Source: Enterococcus canis NBRC 100695 (GTDB lineage: Bacteria; Bacillota; Bacilli; Lactobacillales; Enterococcaceae). Taken from it: a DNA stretch of 64,000 bases. Shown piece by piece: positions 18,247 to 27,838 of this stretch. The stretch is from positions 124,001 through 188,000 of the forward strand of contig NZ_BCQJ01000005.1 of NCBI RefSeq assembly GCF_001544375.1, written 5' to 3'. Under the pieces are notes generated by a model that ran no database searches, was not told the DNA's origin, and saw nothing but the letters and a program-made list of their open reading frames with translations. Made by a program: the position numbers and the translations under genes. Numbering within the stretch: the stretch's first letter is position 1; each line of letters begins with the position of its first letter.

Positions 18247-19131
18247 ATGCAAGGACAGATCCGAAAAGCCCTAAGTGGTTTTTATTATGTCTATAAAGAC
18301 GGAGAAACACTTCAAACCCGCGCCCGTGGGAATTTTCGCAATCGTAAAATCACCCCGCTAGTTGGCGACCAAGTGATTTTTTCCAGTGATAACCCAACAG
18401 ATGGCTATTTATTGGAGATTTTACCGCGAAAAAATGAATTAGTCCGCCCGCCACTGGCAAATGTGGATTTGGGTGTGATTGTCATGAGTATCGTAGAACC
18501 TAATTACTCTACTAATTTGCTGGACCGCTTTTTAGTAACCCTTGAATATGAAGGCATCCAGCCAGTCATTTATTTTACTAAATATGATCTTGCAAGTGAA
18601 AATGAGCGGCAGGCGATTCGGGAAATCCAGAGAATCTATATGGCGATTGGCTATGAGGTTTTGATTGCCGATGGCGTGAGCGCTACCCAAGAATTGATAC
18701 GGTTATTTCCAGAACGATTGACCGTTTTTATGGGACAATCCGGTGCAGGTAAATCTACGCTGTTAAATGCGATTGCACCCCAACTGAAGCTAGCAACTGG
18801 TGAAATCTCGACTTACCTAGGCCGAGGCAAACATACCACGCGTCATGTAGAACTCCTGCCTTTGTATGACGGGCTAGTTGCGGATACTCCTGGCTTTAGT
18901 TCGATTGATTTTTTAGAAATGGAAACCAGCGAGCTGCCCAAACAGTTTCCAGAGTTTGTGCGGGCCTCAGTCCATTGCCGTTTCCGCGAATGTATGCACC
19001 GCAAAGAACCCGGTTGCGAAGTGAAGCGTCAAGTGACTACAGGTGAAATCGCTCAAGATCGGTATGATCACTATGTGCAATTTTTGACGGAAATCGAAAA
19101 TCGTAAACCTATCTATAAAAAGAGAAAGTAG
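18247..19131 (+). CDS. rsgA: Ribosome small-subunit GTPase RsgA
   Basis: Circularly permuted GTPase that helps mature and check the 30S subunit and is inhibited by (p)ppGpp. An N-terminal OB-fold (GQIRKALSGFYYVY ... VGDQVIF) precedes the permuted G domain: TKYD-type G4 comes first, then the P-loop GQSGAGKSTLLNAI and G3 DTPGFSS. The C-terminal zinc finger keeps the cysteines and histidine in HCRFRECMHRKEPGCEV. 294 aa is normal. AGGAGG precedes the ATG. First gene of rsgA-rpe-thiN, an order conserved in Firmicutes. Confidence 0.96.
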   Translation: MQGQIRKALSGFYYVYKDGETLQTRARGNFRNRKITPLVGDQVIFSSDNPTDGYLLEILPRKNELVRPPLANVDLGVIVMSIVEPNYSTNLLDRFLVTLEYEGIQPVIYFTKYDLASENERQAIREIQRIYMAIGYEVLIADGVSATQELIRLFPERLTVFMGQSGAGKSTLLNAIAPQLKLATGEISTYLGRGKHTTRHVELLPLYDGLVADTPGFSSIDFLEMETSELPKQFPEFVRASVHCRFRECMHRKEPGCEVKRQVTTGEIAQDRYDHYVQFLTEIENRKPIYKKRK

Positions 19132-19140
19132 GAATCTATT

Positions 19141-19794
19141 ATGAAAATTGCTCCTTCTATTTTAAGTGCTGACTTTGCCAATCTGGCGCGGGATATCCAA
19201 CTAGTGGAACATGCTGGTGCTGATTATATCCACGTTGACGTGATGGATGGGCAATTTGTGCCCAACATCACCTTGGGACCCAATATCGTTTCCGCGATTC
19301 GGCCGGTGACGAAGTTGCCATTAGATGTCCATCTAATGATTACGGAACCAGAACGTTTTATCGACGATTTTGCGAAAGCTGGGGCTGACATTATTACGAT
19401 TCATCAAGAGGCTTCCCCCCATATCCATCGAGGCATGCAAATGCTCAAAAATGCTGGTGTTAAAGCCGGGGTCGTCATCAACCCAGGGACTCCAGTTGCC
19501 ATGATCGAGCATGTGTTATCAATGGCCGATCAAGTATTGATTATGACCGTTAACCCGGGATTTGGTGGTCAAAGCTTTATTGAAGAGACAGTGAGTAAAA
19601 TTGCGCGACTGGCGGAATTAAAAGCGGAAAAAGGCTACCATTACGATATCGAGGTAGACGGTGGCATTGATCCCGAAACAGCTAAAATCTGTAAAGCTGC
19701 TGGTGCCAATGTGTTTGTAGCAGGTTCCTACATTTATAATGCGGAAAGCCCGAAAGATCGGATCGATGCCTTACGGGAGGCCTTGGGAGAATGA
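19141..19794 (+). CDS. rpe: Ribulose-phosphate 3-epimerase
   Basis: Interconverts ribulose 5-phosphate and xylulose 5-phosphate in the pentose phosphate pathway. The TIM-barrel motifs are intact: KIAPSILSADF, HVDVMDGQFVPNITLGP (metal ligands), DVHLMI, NPGFGGQSFI and VDGGID near the phosphate site. 217 aa is normal. It overlaps thiN by 4 nt (ATGA). Pentoses released by the arabinofuranosidases encoded near 51-57 kb would enter metabolism through this pathway, although the two loci are not linked. Confidence 0.97.
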   Translation: MKIAPSILSADFANLARDIQLVEHAGADYIHVDVMDGQFVPNITLGPNIVSAIRPVTKLPLDVHLMITEPERFIDDFAKAGADIITIHQEASPHIHRGMQMLKNAGVKAGVVINPGTPVAMIEHVLSMADQVLIMTVNPGFGGQSFIEETVSKIARLAELKAEKGYHYDIEVDGGIDPETAKICKAAGANVFVAGSYIYNAESPKDRIDALREALGE

Positions 19795-20426
19795 AAGTAG
19801 TCGTGGTCGCCGGTGGGCCGCAGGTGGTCATGCCCGTGATTCCGCCGGCTGATCATTATGTCGGTGTTGATCACGGGACGATGGTCTTGCTAGAGCAAGG
19901 CCTACCCGTCAGCTTGGCTGTCGGTGATTTTGATTCGCTATCACCGGCGGAATGGGTTCGCGTTTCGCAACAGGTTCCAGCAATCAAACAATCAATTCCT
20001 GAAAAAGATGATACAGATGTTCAGTTGGCGCTTTTAGAGGTGTGGCAGCGTTGGCAGGAAGCAGAAGTAACTTTGTTAGGGGCGACGGGTGGCCGCTTAG
20101 ACCATTTTTTGGCAAACTTATGGCTTCCTTTGGAACCGCGCTTCCAACCTTATTTGTCACAACTAGAACTACGGGATCGCCAGAACGTGATTCGCTTTTA
20201 TCTGCCTGGTAACTATACGGTAGCAAAAGTGGCGGATATGCATTATTTAGCCTATTGTTGTCTGACGCCTGTGACTCATTTGACCTTGACAGGGAGTAAA
20301 TATACACTGACAGATGTTGCAGTCAAAGTACCAACCTCATATGCCAGTAATGAATTTCTGACGGACACGGCTGACTTTTCATTTGCCAGTGGTTTGATTG
20401 CCGTGATTCAAAGTCGCGACGCCTAA
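19791..20426 (+). CDS. thiN: Thiamine pyrophosphokinase
   Basis: Transfers pyrophosphate from ATP to thiamine to give TPP. The diagnostic acidic motifs are visible: VGDFDSLS, PEKDDTDVQLAL and GATGGRLDH. The C-terminal thiamine-binding beta sandwich carries TLTGSKYTLTD. 211 aa is typical. It is translationally coupled to rpe by a 4-nt overlap. Together with the riboswitch-controlled ThiT at 4.1 kb it forms a salvage route from external thiamine to TPP. Confidence 0.95.
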   Translation: MKVVVVAGGPQVVMPVIPPADHYVGVDHGTMVLLEQGLPVSLAVGDFDSLSPAEWVRVSQQVPAIKQSIPEKDDTDVQLALLEVWQRWQEAEVTLLGATGGRLDHFLANLWLPLEPRFQPYLSQLELRDRQNVIRFYLPGNYTVAKVADMHYLAYCCLTPVTHLTLTGSKYTLTDVAVKVPTSYASNEFLTDTADFSFASGLIAVIQSRDA

Positions 20427-20436
20427 AGCAAATAAA

Positions 20437-20473
20437 CAATAGCCCCTAAGCTCGAGCAGCTTAGGGGCTATTG
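20437..20473. terminator. Perfect 16-bp inverted repeat between thiN and rpmB
   Basis: Two 16-base perfect arms around a 5-nt loop, between convergent genes. On the plus strand no T run follows; on the minus strand the sequence after it is T-rich (TTGTTTATTTG). It probably helps end transcription in both directions or stabilises the thiN 3' end. Confidence 0.65.
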
Positions 20474-20480
20474 TGGCACA

Positions 20481-20510
20481 AAAAAACCGTTACCTCAAAG
20501 AGATAACGGT
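20481..20510 (-). terminator. Intrinsic terminator of rpmB
   Basis: On the minus strand a short stem ACCGTTA/TAACGGT (20486-20510) is followed by a run of T residues (plus-strand A run 20480-20486). Confidence 0.8.
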
Positions 20511-20522
20511 AGAAAGTTATGA

Positions 20523-20711
20523 TTAAACACGCTCAACTTTTCCAGATTTCAAAGCACGAGTTGACACCCAAACTTTTTTAGGTTTGCCATCGATCATAAC
20601 GCGAACTTTTTGTAAGTTAGGTTTAACCGTACGCTTTGTAGCATTCATCGCGTGAGAACGGTTATTGCCGCTGCTGGTTTTACGACCAGTAAAGTAACAA
20701 ACTTTTGCCAT
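20523..20711 (-). CDS. rpmB: 50S ribosomal protein L28
   Basis: A 62-aa basic ribosomal protein. Its N-terminus [23 protein letters not shown] and the following region [13 protein letters not shown] are the L28 hallmarks. The start has an AAAGGAGG site (plus strand about 20718-20725). It is the only minus-strand gene in this block and divergent from the Asp23-like gene, the usual arrangement of rpmB opposite yloU in Firmicutes. This is the short form without the zinc-binding CXXC pairs. Confidence 0.98.
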   Translation of the reverse strand: MAKVCYFTGRKTSSGNNRSHAMNATKRTVKPNLQKVRVMIDGKPKKVWVSTRALKSGKVERV

Positions 20712-20773
20712 TATAAATTCCTCCTTTGCCTTGATGTTGGAGCGATAGTATTCAGCTCATACTAAAATAATTT

Positions 20774-20801
20774 ATCATAGTCAGTCCACTTTTGCAAGCA
20801 A
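20774..20801 (-). promoter_or_regulatory. Putative rpmB promoter
   Basis: On the minus strand TTGCTT (20801-20796), a 16-bp spacer and TATGAT (20779-20774). The start of transcription would be about 60 nt upstream of the rpmB ATG. Confidence 0.45.
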
Positions 20802-20975
20802 GTCTTTTGAAATAATATTGACATTTTCATGCAAAACAGGTAAATTATAGCAATGTCAGGTCATGTCGTAAAGAATAACTGTCGGTGTAAAAAGATGACA
20901 GTTTCTTTCTTTTACCCTACCCCTATGATAAAATAAGTGGGAGAAAATAGGAAATCCCTGAAGGAGGATGGCTCA

Positions 20976-21338
20976 ATGGCTGTAAAAATCAAAACCCAAG
21001 CAGGCACCATTGAAATTGCAAATGAAGTAATCGCAACAGTAGTTGGCGGTGCAGCAACAGACATTTATGGCATTGTCGGCATGGCAAGCAAAAATCAAAT
21101 CAAAGATAATCTCAATGAAATTTTAAGAAAAGAAAACTACTCCCGTGGCGTTGTCGTACGACAAGAAGAAAATGGTATCGCAGTCGATGTGTATACGATT
21201 GTTAGTTATGGTACCAAGATTTCGGAAGTTTCCCGCAACGTACAAGAAAAAGTGAAGTACAATTTGGAAACAATGCTGGGTGTTACCGCAAACTCAGTCA
21301 ACGTTTTTGTACAAGGCGTACGGGTGTTACCTGATTAG
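20976..21338 (+). CDS. yloU: Asp23/Gls24-family envelope-stress protein (YloU-like)
   Basis: Small cytoplasmic protein of the Asp23/Gls24 family (DUF322), associated with envelope stress in Gram-positives. ATG 20976 is preferred because AAGGAGG lies 8 nt upstream; a longer reading from 20937 would absorb this site. The conserved core IATVVGGAATDIYGIVGMAS is at about residues 17-36, and NVQEKVKYNLETMLG followed by VNVFVQGVRV forms the C-terminal half. At 120 aa it matches YloU. It precedes fakA with a 39-nt gap, the standard Firmicutes order. Confidence 0.92.
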   Translation: MAVKIKTQAGTIEIANEVIATVVGGAATDIYGIVGMASKNQIKDNLNEILRKENYSRGVVVRQEENGIAVDVYTIVSYGTKISEVSRNVQEKVKYNLETMLGVTANSVNVFVQGVRVLPD

Positions 21339-21377
21339 GCATAGGCCAGTCAGTGAATCTGAAGGAGGATTATTTAG

Positions 21378-23060
21378 GTGAAGGTAACAAATATAAGTGC
21401 GAGTCAGTTCCAAGAAATGGTTCAGGCTGGTGCTAGTCGCTTGCAGGCGAATGCAGAATATGTCAATTCATTAAATGTCTTTCCTGTACCGGACGGTGAT
21501 ACAGGAACCAATATGAATTTATCGATGACCAGTGGCGCGAAAGCTGTAATCGATTCACGCTCAGAAAAAGTGGGCGAGTTGGCGAATGTATTATCAAAAG
21601 GTTTATTGATGGGAGCTCGCGGGAATTCTGGCGTTATTTTGTCACAGCTATTCCGTGGCTTTTCAAAACAGATTCCTGATGTAGAAACATTGACAGCTGG
21701 CGATTTAGCAAAAGCTTTTACTCATGGGGTAGAAACAGCTTATAAAGCCGTAATGAAACCTGTTGAAGGAACAATTTTAACCGTTGCTCGTGAAGCAGCT
21801 AAAGCTGGGGAACGTCGTGCCAAAGACAGCGATGACTGCATCGCCGTAATGGAAGCAGTCGTTCAAGGGGCAAAACGCTCATTGGCGAAAACACCAGAAT
21901 TATTGCCAGTTTTAAAAGAAGTCGGCGTAGTAGATAGCGGCGGCCAAGGTCTGCTATTTATTTATGAAGGCTTTTATGAAGCGCTATCTGGCAAATTTGA
22001 ACAATCTGAATTATATGAAATCACGCCCGCTGAAATGGATGAAATGGTGAATGCTGAACATCACCGCAGTGTGCAAGGTCACATGGCAACGGAAGATATC
22101 AAATTTGGTTACTGTACTGAAATCATGGTTCAAATCGGCGAAGGTCCAACGGTGGACAGCGAGTTTGACTACGAAGACTTCCGGAACTATTTGGACGGCT
22201 TAGGTGATTCTTTATTAGTAGTGAATGATGATGAAATTATCAAAGTTCACGTGCACACGGAACACCCGGGTGAAGTCATGAATTACGGGCAAAAATTTGG
22301 TTCTTTGGTAAAAATCAAAGTCGACAATATGCGCTTGCAACATGAATCTATCTTGGAGCATGATCAACAAGTCGCAGAATTTGCTGATGAAGCTGAAGCC
22401 CGCAAGCCATACGGAATCATCGCGATTGCCGCTGGCGAAGGTGTTCAAGAACTTTTCCGTAGTTTAGGCGCCAACTATATCATTAGTGGCGGTCAAACAA
22501 TGAACCCAAGTACCGAAGACATCTTGAAAGCTATCAAGGAAGTCAACGCGGAACAAGTCATTGTTTTACCAAATAATAAAAATATCTTTATGGCCGCAGA
22601 TCAAGCTGCAGAAGTCAGTGACGTAGCAGTGGCAGTGGTACCAACAAAAACGATCTCCCAAGGGATGACTGCGATGTTGGCCTTCAATGATCAAGCTGAT
22701 TTGGAAGAAAACCGCGCTAGCATGATTCACATGTTAGAAAGCGTAGTCAGTGGTCAAGTAACCACGGCAGTTCGTGATACGACGATTGACGGCGTAGCTA
22801 TTAAAAAAGATGATTATTTAGGGATGATTGATGGAAAAATCGTAGTCTCAGAACGCGATATTTTCAAATCTTCACTAGAAACGTTAAATAAAATGATCCA
22901 ACCGGACACTGAGATTGTGACGATCATCGTGGGTGAAGGCGGCTCGCAAGCGCAAGCTGAAGAGTTGGCTAACGCTTTGGAAGAAGATCATGATGACTTG
23001 GAATTAGAGATTCACCAAGGAGATCAGCCGGTTTATCCGTACCTGTTCTCAGCGGAATAA
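21378..23060 (+). CDS. fakA: Fatty acid kinase catalytic subunit FakA (YloV, DAK2 domain)
   Basis: ATP-binding subunit that phosphorylates FakB-bound fatty acids, letting the cell incorporate exogenous fatty acids into phospholipid. The GTG start is supported by AAGGAGG 9 nt upstream. The N-terminal DAK2 domain carries FPVPDGDTGTNM, whose aspartates bind the magnesium ions of ATP, and RGNSGVILSQLFRGF. The middle domain and the C-terminal FakB-like domain give 560 aa, typical of the family. It shares the neighbourhood with plsX and acp (25-26.5 kb), which act on the acyl-phosphate it produces. Confidence 0.95.
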   Translation: MKVTNISASQFQEMVQAGASRLQANAEYVNSLNVFPVPDGDTGTNMNLSMTSGAKAVIDSRSEKVGELANVLSKGLLMGARGNSGVILSQLFRGFSKQIPDVETLTAGDLAKAFTHGVETAYKAVMKPVEGTILTVAREAAKAGERRAKDSDDCIAVMEAVVQGAKRSLAKTPELLPVLKEVGVVDSGGQGLLFIYEGFYEALSGKFEQSELYEITPAEMDEMVNAEHHRSVQGHMATEDIKFGYCTEIMVQIGEGPTVDSEFDYEDFRNYLDGLGDSLLVVNDDEIIKVHVHTEHPGEVMNYGQKFGSLVKIKVDNMRLQHESILEHDQQVAEFADEAEARKPYGIIAIAAGEGVQELFRSLGANYIISGGQTMNPSTEDILKAIKEVNAEQVIVLPNNKNIFMAADQAAEVSDVAVAVVPTKTISQGMTAMLAFNDQADLEENRASMIHMLESVVSGQVTTAVRDTTIDGVAIKKDDYLGMIDGKIVVSERDIFKSSLETLNKMIQPDTEIVTIIVGEGGSQAQAEELANALEEDHDDLELEIHQGDQPVYPYLFSAE

Positions 23061-23067
23061 CTTTGCT

Positions 23068-23107
23068 AGAGCTGGGACAACTCTTTGAGTTGATCCCGGC
23101 TCTTTTT
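23068..23107 (+). terminator. Intrinsic terminator after fakA
   Basis: Imperfect stem with arms AGAGC (23068) and GCTCT (to 23103), inner CAACTC/GAGTTG pairing, then five T residues. It is only 28 bp before recG, so recG needs read-through or its own promoter. Confidence 0.7.
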
Positions 23108-23135
23108 CAATTACAGATGAAAGGGGGAATTATGG

Positions 23136-25157
23136 ATGAGGACCCTGCAAGATTCCATTACTGTGCTAAGTGGCGTTGGTCCTAAACGAGCCGAGCATTT
23201 GCAAGAATTGGGGATTCGCACGGTGGAGGACTTATTGACCTATTATCCTTTCCGCTATGACGATATCCAAGAGAAAAATCTATTGGAAATCCAGGATCAG
23301 GAAAAAGTGACCTTAAAGGGAACCGTCATTTCGGAAGCAGTAGTTAGCCATTATGGTTATAAGAAAAATCGCTTGCTGTTTCGGATGATGCAAGACCACG
23401 CCGTCATCAATGTTTCCTTTTTTAATCAGGCATTTCTAAAAGATAAAGTGGTAGAGGGGCAAGAAATCGCGGTTTATGGGAAATGGGATGCTAAACGTAA
23501 ATCGCTAAATGGCATGAAGATTTTAGCCACTACCAATGAGTTCGATCCCATCTACCATGTTAATAAGCACGTGCGCCAGAGTACCCTGATTCAACTGATT
23601 CAGACGGCTTTTCCATTATATGGGGAGCTTTTGAAGGAAAATCTTCCCGCAAGTTTATTGGAAAAATATCGACTTTTACCAAGGGAAAAAGCTGTTTATC
23701 AGATGCATTTTCCCGTCGATCCAGCCGAACACCATCAAGCCAAGCGGCGTCTAGCCTTTGAGGAGTTATTCTTCTTTCAAATGAAGATCCAGGGGCTGAA
23801 ACGGCAAGAGAAAGCCGCGCGCCACGGCACCCAGATTCCCTATGATGTACTAGCGCTGAAAAATTTTACCCAACAACTTCCCTTCGAATTGACGCAAGCT
23901 CAAAAACGAGTAACCAATGAGATTTGTGCGGACCTGCGAAAACCGGAACATATGCAACGCCTTTTGCAAGGGGACGTTGGTAGTGGCAAGACCGTTGTCG
24001 CTGCTATTGCTTTATATGCCGTGAAGACTGCTGGCTTTCAAGGAGCCTTAATGGTGCCTACTGAAATTTTGGCGCAGCAGCATTTAGAAAGTTTGCAGGG
24101 GCTGTTTGGTGAGCAAGTTCGTGTGGCTTTATTGACGGGCTCTACGAAAACGAAGGAGCGCCGCGAAATCTTAGCAGACTTAGCTGATGGCACGATTGAT
24201 GTGATTGTGGGAACGCACGCCTTGATTCAAGAGGAAGTCCATTACCATAAACTAGGGCTTGTGATTACCGATGAGCAGCACCGCTTCGGGGTCAATCAGC
24301 GGCGCATCTTCCGCGAGAAGGGGCATCAGCCAGATGTGTTATTCATGACCGCCACACCAATCCCCAGAACGTTAGCTATCACAGCATATGGCGAGATGGA
24401 TGTTTCCATTATTGATGAACTACCAGCAGGAAGGATTCCCATTGAGACGCGTTGGGTCCGGCCACCTCAGTTTGATGATGTGCTCCATTGGGTGGGAACA
24501 GAGCTTAAAAAAGGGCACCAGTGTTATGTGATTTGTCCCTTGATTGAAGAATCGGAAGCCTTAGATGTTAAAAACGCGACCGAAATCTTCCAACACGTCC
24601 AAGATTATTTTGCCCCTAACTATCAAGCTGGACTTTTGCATGGTAAGATGAAGGCGGCTGAAAAAGATCATATTATGCAGTCCTTTAAGGATAATGAGTT
24701 ACAGCTTTTGGTTTCCACCACCGTCATTGAAGTGGGCGTCAATGTGCCTAATGCGACGGTGATGCTGATTATGGATGCCGATCGTTTTGGGTTAGCCCAA
24801 CTCCATCAGCTGCGGGGGCGGGTAGGCCGAGGCGCTGATGCTTCTTATTGTATCTTGATTGCGGCACCTAAAAATGAAATGGGCGTCGAACGGATGAAAA
24901 TCATGACCGAAACCAATAATGGCTTTGTCCTTAGTGAAAAAGATTTAGAAATGCGCGGACAAGGTGAACTTTTTGGTAATCGGCAATCAGGCATGCCAGA
25001 ATTTCATGTTGCTGATTTGATTTTGGACCAGCCAATCTTAGAGGCAGCCAGACTGGAAGCCCAGCTGTTATGGCAACAGGACTGGTGGCAACAACCGGAA
25101 TATCAAGTATTACGTGAAAACTTACAATTAGCAGCGGCAACGCAGCATTTTGATTAG
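23136..25157 (+). CDS. recG: ATP-dependent DNA helicase RecG
   Basis: Branched-DNA helicase that reverses stalled forks and resolves R- and D-loops. The N-terminal wedge domain ([13 protein letters not shown], helix-hairpin-helix-like; OB region around residues 55-150) precedes the helicase core with Walker [12 protein letters not shown], the DEQH box in [10 protein letters not shown], motif [14 protein letters not shown] and the QLRGRVGRG motif VI. 673 aa is typical. The start ATG lies behind an AAAGGGGG site. It is followed by plsX after a short gap, as in many Firmicutes. Confidence 0.97.
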   Translation: MRTLQDSITVLSGVGPKRAEHLQELGIRTVEDLLTYYPFRYDDIQEKNLLEIQDQEKVTLKGTVISEAVVSHYGYKKNRLLFRMMQDHAVINVSFFNQAFLKDKVVEGQEIAVYGKWDAKRKSLNGMKILATTNEFDPIYHVNKHVRQSTLIQLIQTAFPLYGELLKENLPASLLEKYRLLPREKAVYQMHFPVDPAEHHQAKRRLAFEELFFFQMKIQGLKRQEKAARHGTQIPYDVLALKNFTQQLPFELTQAQKRVTNEICADLRKPEHMQRLLQGDVGSGKTVVAAIALYAVKTAGFQGALMVPTEILAQQHLESLQGLFGEQVRVALLTGSTKTKERREILADLADGTIDVIVGTHALIQEEVHYHKLGLVITDEQHRFGVNQRRIFREKGHQPDVLFMTATPIPRTLAITAYGEMDVSIIDELPAGRIPIETRWVRPPQFDDVLHWVGTELKKGHQCYVICPLIEESEALDVKNATEIFQHVQDYFAPNYQAGLLHGKMKAAEKDHIMQSFKDNELQLLVSTTVIEVGVNVPNATVMLIMDADRFGLAQLHQLRGRVGRGADASYCILIAAPKNEMGVERMKIMTETNNGFVLSEKDLEMRGQGELFGNRQSGMPEFHVADLILDQPILEAARLEAQLLWQQDWWQQPEYQVLRENLQLAAATQHFD

Positions 25158-25167
25158 GAGGAAGACA

Positions 25168-26169
25168 ATGAGAATTGCAGTAGATGCGATGGGCGGCGAC
25201 AATGCGCCTCAAGCAATTGTAGAAGGGGTTATGCTGGCGAAACAAGATTTCCCCGAGATTGAATTTCAATTATATGGGAAGGAAGATGCAATCCGTCCTT
25301 TCTTGACAGACGAAACCAACATCACTATTATCCATACGGAAGAAAAAATCAATAGCGATGACGAACCAGTCAAAGCGATTCGCCGTAAGAAACAAGCATC
25401 AATGGTCTTGGCGGCCCAGGCCGTGAAAAATGGCGAAGCAGATGCGATTTTTTCCGCGGGAAACACAGGGGCTTTATTAGCGGCTGGTTTATTCATCATT
25501 GGCCGTATCAAAAATATTGAACGTCCAGGCTTGATGTCTACGCTGCCCGTTCTAGGCAAAGAAGGTGGCTTTGACTTTATGGACCTTGGCGCCAATGCGG
25601 AGAATCGTCCGGAACACTTGGCGCAATATGGCGTACTAGGTTCTTTTTACGCCGCCCAAGTCCGCGGTGTTAAAAATCCGCGGGTAGGGTTATTGAATAA
25701 TGGTACCGAGGCATCAAAAGGCAGCGAGCTGACGAAAAAAGCTTACGAACTTTTAAGTGCCGAAGATCTGAATTTTGTCGGCAACGTGGAAGCCCGCGAC
25801 TTGTTGAATGGCGTTGCTGATGTGGTGGTCACTGACGGCTTTACTGGTAACGCCGTGCTGAAATCTATTGAAGGCACAGCTTTAGGGATGATGAGCTTAT
25901 TAAAAGGCGCTATTCTGGATGAAGGTCTTAAAGGAAAAATGGGGGCTTTATTGCTGAAGGATGCTTTGCGCGGCTTGAAGAATCAAATGGACTACTCGCA
26001 ACATGGCGGTGCCGTATTGTTTGGTCTGAAAGCACCGGTTATTAAAACCCATGGGGCAACTGGTCCAGAAGCAGTGAGATATACCATTCGTCAAATTCAT
26101 ACCATGCTGGCTACCGATGTGGTGGGACAATTAGTCCGTCATTTTGAGCAATCCCCAGAAAAAAGCTGA
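25168..26169 (+). CDS. plsX: Phosphate acyltransferase PlsX
   Basis: Makes acyl-phosphate from acyl-ACP, the first step of phospholipid synthesis in Gram-positives; PlsY then uses the product. ATG 25168 is chosen because TAGGAGG lies 6-7 nt upstream; the longer form from 25150 would start inside recG. The N-terminal [13 protein letters not shown] is the family signature, and [11 protein letters not shown] and FMDLGAN are also conserved. 333 aa is normal. The neighbouring acyl carrier protein is its likely partner. Confidence 0.97.
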   Translation: MRIAVDAMGGDNAPQAIVEGVMLAKQDFPEIEFQLYGKEDAIRPFLTDETNITIIHTEEKINSDDEPVKAIRRKKQASMVLAAQAVKNGEADAIFSAGNTGALLAAGLFIIGRIKNIERPGLMSTLPVLGKEGGFDFMDLGANAENRPEHLAQYGVLGSFYAAQVRGVKNPRVGLLNNGTEASKGSELTKKAYELLSAEDLNFVGNVEARDLLNGVADVVVTDGFTGNAVLKSIEGTALGMMSLLKGAILDEGLKGKMGALLLKDALRGLKNQMDYSQHGGAVLFGLKAPVIKTHGATGPEAVRYTIRQIHTMLATDVVGQLVRHFEQSPEKS

Positions 26170-26312
26170 TTTTTGCAAAGAAATCGACATTTTTTTGTAA
26201 CAATCTGTAAAAATCCATAGACAAAAGGATAGTTTATCAGTAAAATGGAGTTTGTCACTCGAAACCTAGCAGAAAAATACGTTTTCAAACGTACCATTGG
26301 AGGTGAATGCAA

Positions 26313-26552
26313 ATGACTCGTGAAGAAGTTTTTCAAAAAGTCAGTGCAATCATTGCTAAGCATTTTGACGTTGATGCTGACAAGGTAACTGATGCGATGA
26401 GCATTAAAGATGACCTTAACGCCGACTCGATCAGTGTCATGGAATTTGTCTTGGAATTAGAAGATGAATTTGGTACTGAGATTTCTGATGAAGATGCAGA
26501 GCAAATCGAAACAGTAGGAGCGGCTGTCGATTACATTGCCAACCATTTATAG
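26313..26552 (+). CDS. acpP: Acyl carrier protein, auxiliary (AcpB-like)
   Basis: Small acidic four-helix carrier of acyl chains on a phosphopantetheine arm. The attachment serine is in [10 protein letters not shown]; the usual motif is DSL, here DSI. ATG 26313 gives a 9-nt spacing from TGGAGG, better than ATG 26307 at 3 nt. In Enterococcus faecalis a plsX-linked second ACP (AcpB) supports use of exogenous fatty acids, while AcpA sits in the fab cluster; position and atypical motif suggest this is the AcpB type. The 143-bp gap from plsX may hold a separate promoter. Confidence 0.93.
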   Translation: MTREEVFQKVSAIIAKHFDVDADKVTDAMSIKDDLNADSISVMEFVLELEDEFGTEISDEDAEQIETVGAAVDYIANHL

Positions 26553-26570
26553 AAATAGAATGTGAATAAA

Positions 26571-26612
26571 ATAACAATTGATTAAATTATTTTAATCAAT
26601 TGTTATTTTTTT
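26571..26612 (+). terminator. Intrinsic terminator after acp
   Basis: A 16-bp A/T-rich perfect stem (26571-26586 with 26591-26606) with a 4-nt loop, then seven T residues. Confidence 0.85.
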
Positions 26613-26676
26613 ATAGAATGAATCGATTACTTGTGGTATTTTTCTGAAAATTCTACATATTTTGTTCTTAAAAATC

Positions 26677-26705
26677 TTGCAATGTACTAAGGTTTTCTAT
26701 ATAAT
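26677..26705 (+). promoter_or_regulatory. Promoter of the opp operon
   Basis: TTGCAA (26677-26682), a 17-bp spacer and a perfect TATAAT (26700-26705). It gives a leader of about 125 nt before the oppD start, containing only a small AGCC/GGCT hairpin (about 26750-26767). Confidence 0.65.
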
Positions 26706-26836
26706 TATTAAGAATCTATTATACTCGGTTAAGAGTAAGATTTGTTGCGAAGCCCACAAATCGGCTTTACGACGGGATTTGAAATGTATAAAAAAACATA
26801 ATCCTACTATATTGAAAGATGGAGAGGGGTATTCGT

Positions 26837-27838
26837 TTGTCAACCGATAACCAATTATTGGATGTTCAAAACCTACACACGGGGTTTCGTATCAAGGATG
26901 AATTTTATGACGCCGTCGATGACGTTTCCTTTACATTAGAAAAAAACGAAATTCTGGCGATTGTAGGGGAGTCCGGCTGTGGCAAGAGTACATTAGCCAC
27001 CACGATCATGGGTCTATTAGATCCAAATAATACACGAATCACCGGGGAAGTGCTTTACAACGAACTCAATCTAACGAATCTAAACGAAACACTTTACAAT
27101 AAGATCCGTGGAAATGATATTGGCATGATCTTCCAAGATCCATTGTCTGCATTAAATCCTTTGATGCGTATTGAAGACCAAATCTCAGAAGGTTTGTCTT
27201 ACCATACCGACTTAGACAAAGAGCAACAACATGCACGCGTGATCGAATTGTTGAATCAAGTAGGGATTCCTAATCCTGAACGAGTTGCCCGTCAATACCC
27301 TCATGAATTATCTGGTGGGATGCGACAACGGGTCATCATCGCCATCGCTATCGCCTGCAAACCACCAATTATTATTGCTGATGAACCAACCACCGCTTTG
27401 GACGTAACCATCCAAGCGCAAATTTTGGACTTATTAAAAGACTTGCAAGAAGAAACGGAAGCCGGCATCATCCTTATTACCCATGACTTAGGGGTTGTAG
27501 CGGAAATGGCTGACCGCGTGGCTGTCATGTATGCAGGTCAATTCGTGGAAGTTGCAACGGCTGAAGAGCTATTTGCAAACCCACAACATCCTTATACACG
27601 CTCATTGCTAAATTCAATTCCGCAAGAAGACGCTCATGATAGCGAACTACACGTAATTGAAGGCGTGGTACCTTCATTGAAGAACTTACCTCGTAAAGGT
27701 TGTCGGTTTGCTCCGCGGATTCCTTGGATTCCAGAAAGCGACCATGAAGAAAATCCAACCTTGCATGAAGTAGCACCAAATCATTTGGTACGTTGCACAT
27801 GTTACCAACATTTTCATTTTAGAGAAGGAGAAGCGTAG
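26837..27838 (+). CDS. oppD: Oligopeptide ABC transporter ATPase OppD
   Basis: One of the two nucleotide-binding subunits of a peptide importer. Walker A GESGCGKST, signature LSGGMRQRV, Walker B IIIADEPTTALD and the OppD/DppD-specific C-terminal region with CRFAPRIPW and a late Cys pair (RCTCYQH), which in relatives forms part of an iron-sulfur site. TTG at 26837 is chosen because GGAGAGGGG stands 7 nt before it; ATG at 26819 is an alternative adding six residues but has no clear ribosome-binding site. The order is oppDFBCA, with oppA last. Confidence 0.94.
   Translation: MSTDNQLLDVQNLHTGFRIKDEFYDAVDDVSFTLEKNEILAIVGESGCGKSTLATTIMGLLDPNNTRITGEVLYNELNLTNLNETLYNKIRGNDIGMIFQDPLSALNPLMRIEDQISEGLSYHTDLDKEQQHARVIELLNQVGIPNPERVARQYPHELSGGMRQRVIIAIAIACKPPIIIADEPTTALDVTIQAQILDLLKDLQEETEAGIILITHDLGVVAEMADRVAVMYAGQFVEVATAEELFANPQHPYTRSLLNSIPQEDAHDSELHVIEGVVPSLKNLPRKGCRFAPRIPWIPESDHEENPTLHEVAPNHLVRCTCYQHFHFREGEA

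Noticed and set aside
26662-26850. A 62-codon open frame in the opp leader
   Set aside because: It lacks a ribosome-binding site, overlaps the promoter's -35 and -10 boxes and ends inside oppD; the composition is unlike a protein.
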